From positions 1 to 5,457 of the forward strand of contig VGLT01000056.1 of the NCBI GenBank assembly GCA_016866635.1: a stretch of 5,457 nucleotides of DNA, in the 5' to 3' direction. Under the pieces are notes generated by a model. That model did no database searches. It was not told the origin of the DNA and saw only the letters and a list, made by a program, of their open reading frames with translations. A program made the translations under genes and the position numbers. Shown in pieces: positions 5,262 through 5,457 of the stretch. Source of the DNA: Candidatus Uhrbacteria bacterium. GTDB lineage: Bacteria > Patescibacteriota > Patescibacteriia > 2-12-FULL-60-25. Numbering within the stretch: the stretch's first letter is position 1; each line of letters starts with the position of its first letter.

Positions 5262-5457
5262 CTATGAGCGTATGACCGCAATCTGGTTAACATAATGTCT
5301 CCAACCAGAAGTTATGAGAAACGGATTGAACCCTGTTGTAATTTCAAGAATGTTCAATAGAAGTTTGCCGAACGGTTTTCGAAGGAGGAGCTTGCGTTGA
5401 AACTCGGTCCAGAAAATGGGGTGAGAATGCATAAAGGATGCCGTTGGAAAGAAAGAA
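5262..5457 (-). CDS. C-terminal end of an unidentified protein, possibly another methyltransferase
   Basis: On the minus strand one frame is open from the window edge to a TAG at 5264-5262, giving 64 residues of a C-terminus that begins outside the window. It includes HPIFWTEFQRKLLLRKPFGK (12-31) and ends NPFLITSGWRHYVNQIAVIRS. The other frame I translated from the edge stops after about 37 codons. This one looks protein-like: basic amphipathic helix, then 'NPF..TSGW.HY.NQI..I'. The closing 'GW...Y..QI..I' reminds me of the last strand of some SAM methyltransferases in glycan clusters, but the piece is too short to assign. It ends 11 nt before the next gene, so it is the preceding member of the same operon. 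Confidence 0.6.
   Translation of the reverse strand, partial: SFFPTASFMHSHPIFWTEFQRKLLLRKPFGKLLLNILEITTGFNPFLITSGWRHYVNQIAVIRS

Larger units (their letters stand above)
1..5457 (-). other. Polysaccharide biosynthesis operon (internal segment)
   Basis: Seven consecutive minus-strand reading frames (two partial) are separated by 11 nt, overlapped by 38, 17 and 17 bp, then separated by 74 and 5 nt. The content (two methyltransferases, flippase, GT2, GT4) is that of a lipid-linked glycan assembly and export cluster. No polymerase (Wzy), nucleotide-sugar synthesis gene, initiating transferase or chain-length regulator lies in the window, so the cluster must extend beyond both edges. The operon claim rests on spacing and shared direction; no promoter or terminator could be located. 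Confidence 0.75.

Overview
The window is a single run of minus-strand genes, read from position 5457 down to 1, and looks like the middle of a surface-polysaccharide (O-antigen, capsule or exopolysaccharide) biosynthesis operon. In transcription order it holds: the C-terminal end of an unidentified protein (5457-5262), a class I SAM methyltransferase (5250-4564), a TylF/MycF-type sugar O-methyltransferase (4601-3828), a protein of uncharacterised role with features of an alpha/alpha-toroid fold (3844-2735), a Wzx-like flippase (2751-1447), a GT2 glycosyltransferase (1372-290) and the N-terminus of a GT4 glycosyltransferase (284-1, running off the window). The first and last of these are partial. 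No RNA gene, transposase, CRISPR array, convincing promoter or terminator was found.

The genes are packed tightly: gaps of 11 and 5 nt, and overlaps of 38, 17 and 17 bp. The exception is a 74-bp gap (1373-1446) between the flippase and GT2 genes. That gap is also where base composition changes. The GT2/GT4 part is clearly GC-richer than the flippase-to-methyltransferase part, suggesting two segments of different history joined there. Functionally, the two glycosyltransferases would add sugars to a lipid-linked glycan, the methyltransferases would decorate sugars, the flippase would move the lipid-linked unit across the membrane, and the toroid-like protein has an unknown job.

The most unusual feature lies inside the GT2 gene. 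A 234-bp patch (899-1132, residues 81-158) has no counterpart in ordinary GT2 enzymes and is built wholly from short palindromic and direct repeats: three heads spaced exactly 27 nt apart, an 81-bp element with inverted ends, and two 21-nt units spaced exactly 36 nt apart. All these lengths are multiples of three. The reading frame stays open, and the patch ends just before the DXD metal-binding motif. This resembles the in-frame palindromic elements known from Rickettsia genes.

The host cannot be fixed from this window. Mixed ATG/GTG starts, TAA/TAG/TGA all used as stops, and dispersed palindromic repeats of a kind I associate (from memory) with environmental genomes, including candidate phyla such as Patescibacteria, fit an uncultured bacterium using the standard bacterial code, but this is weak inference.
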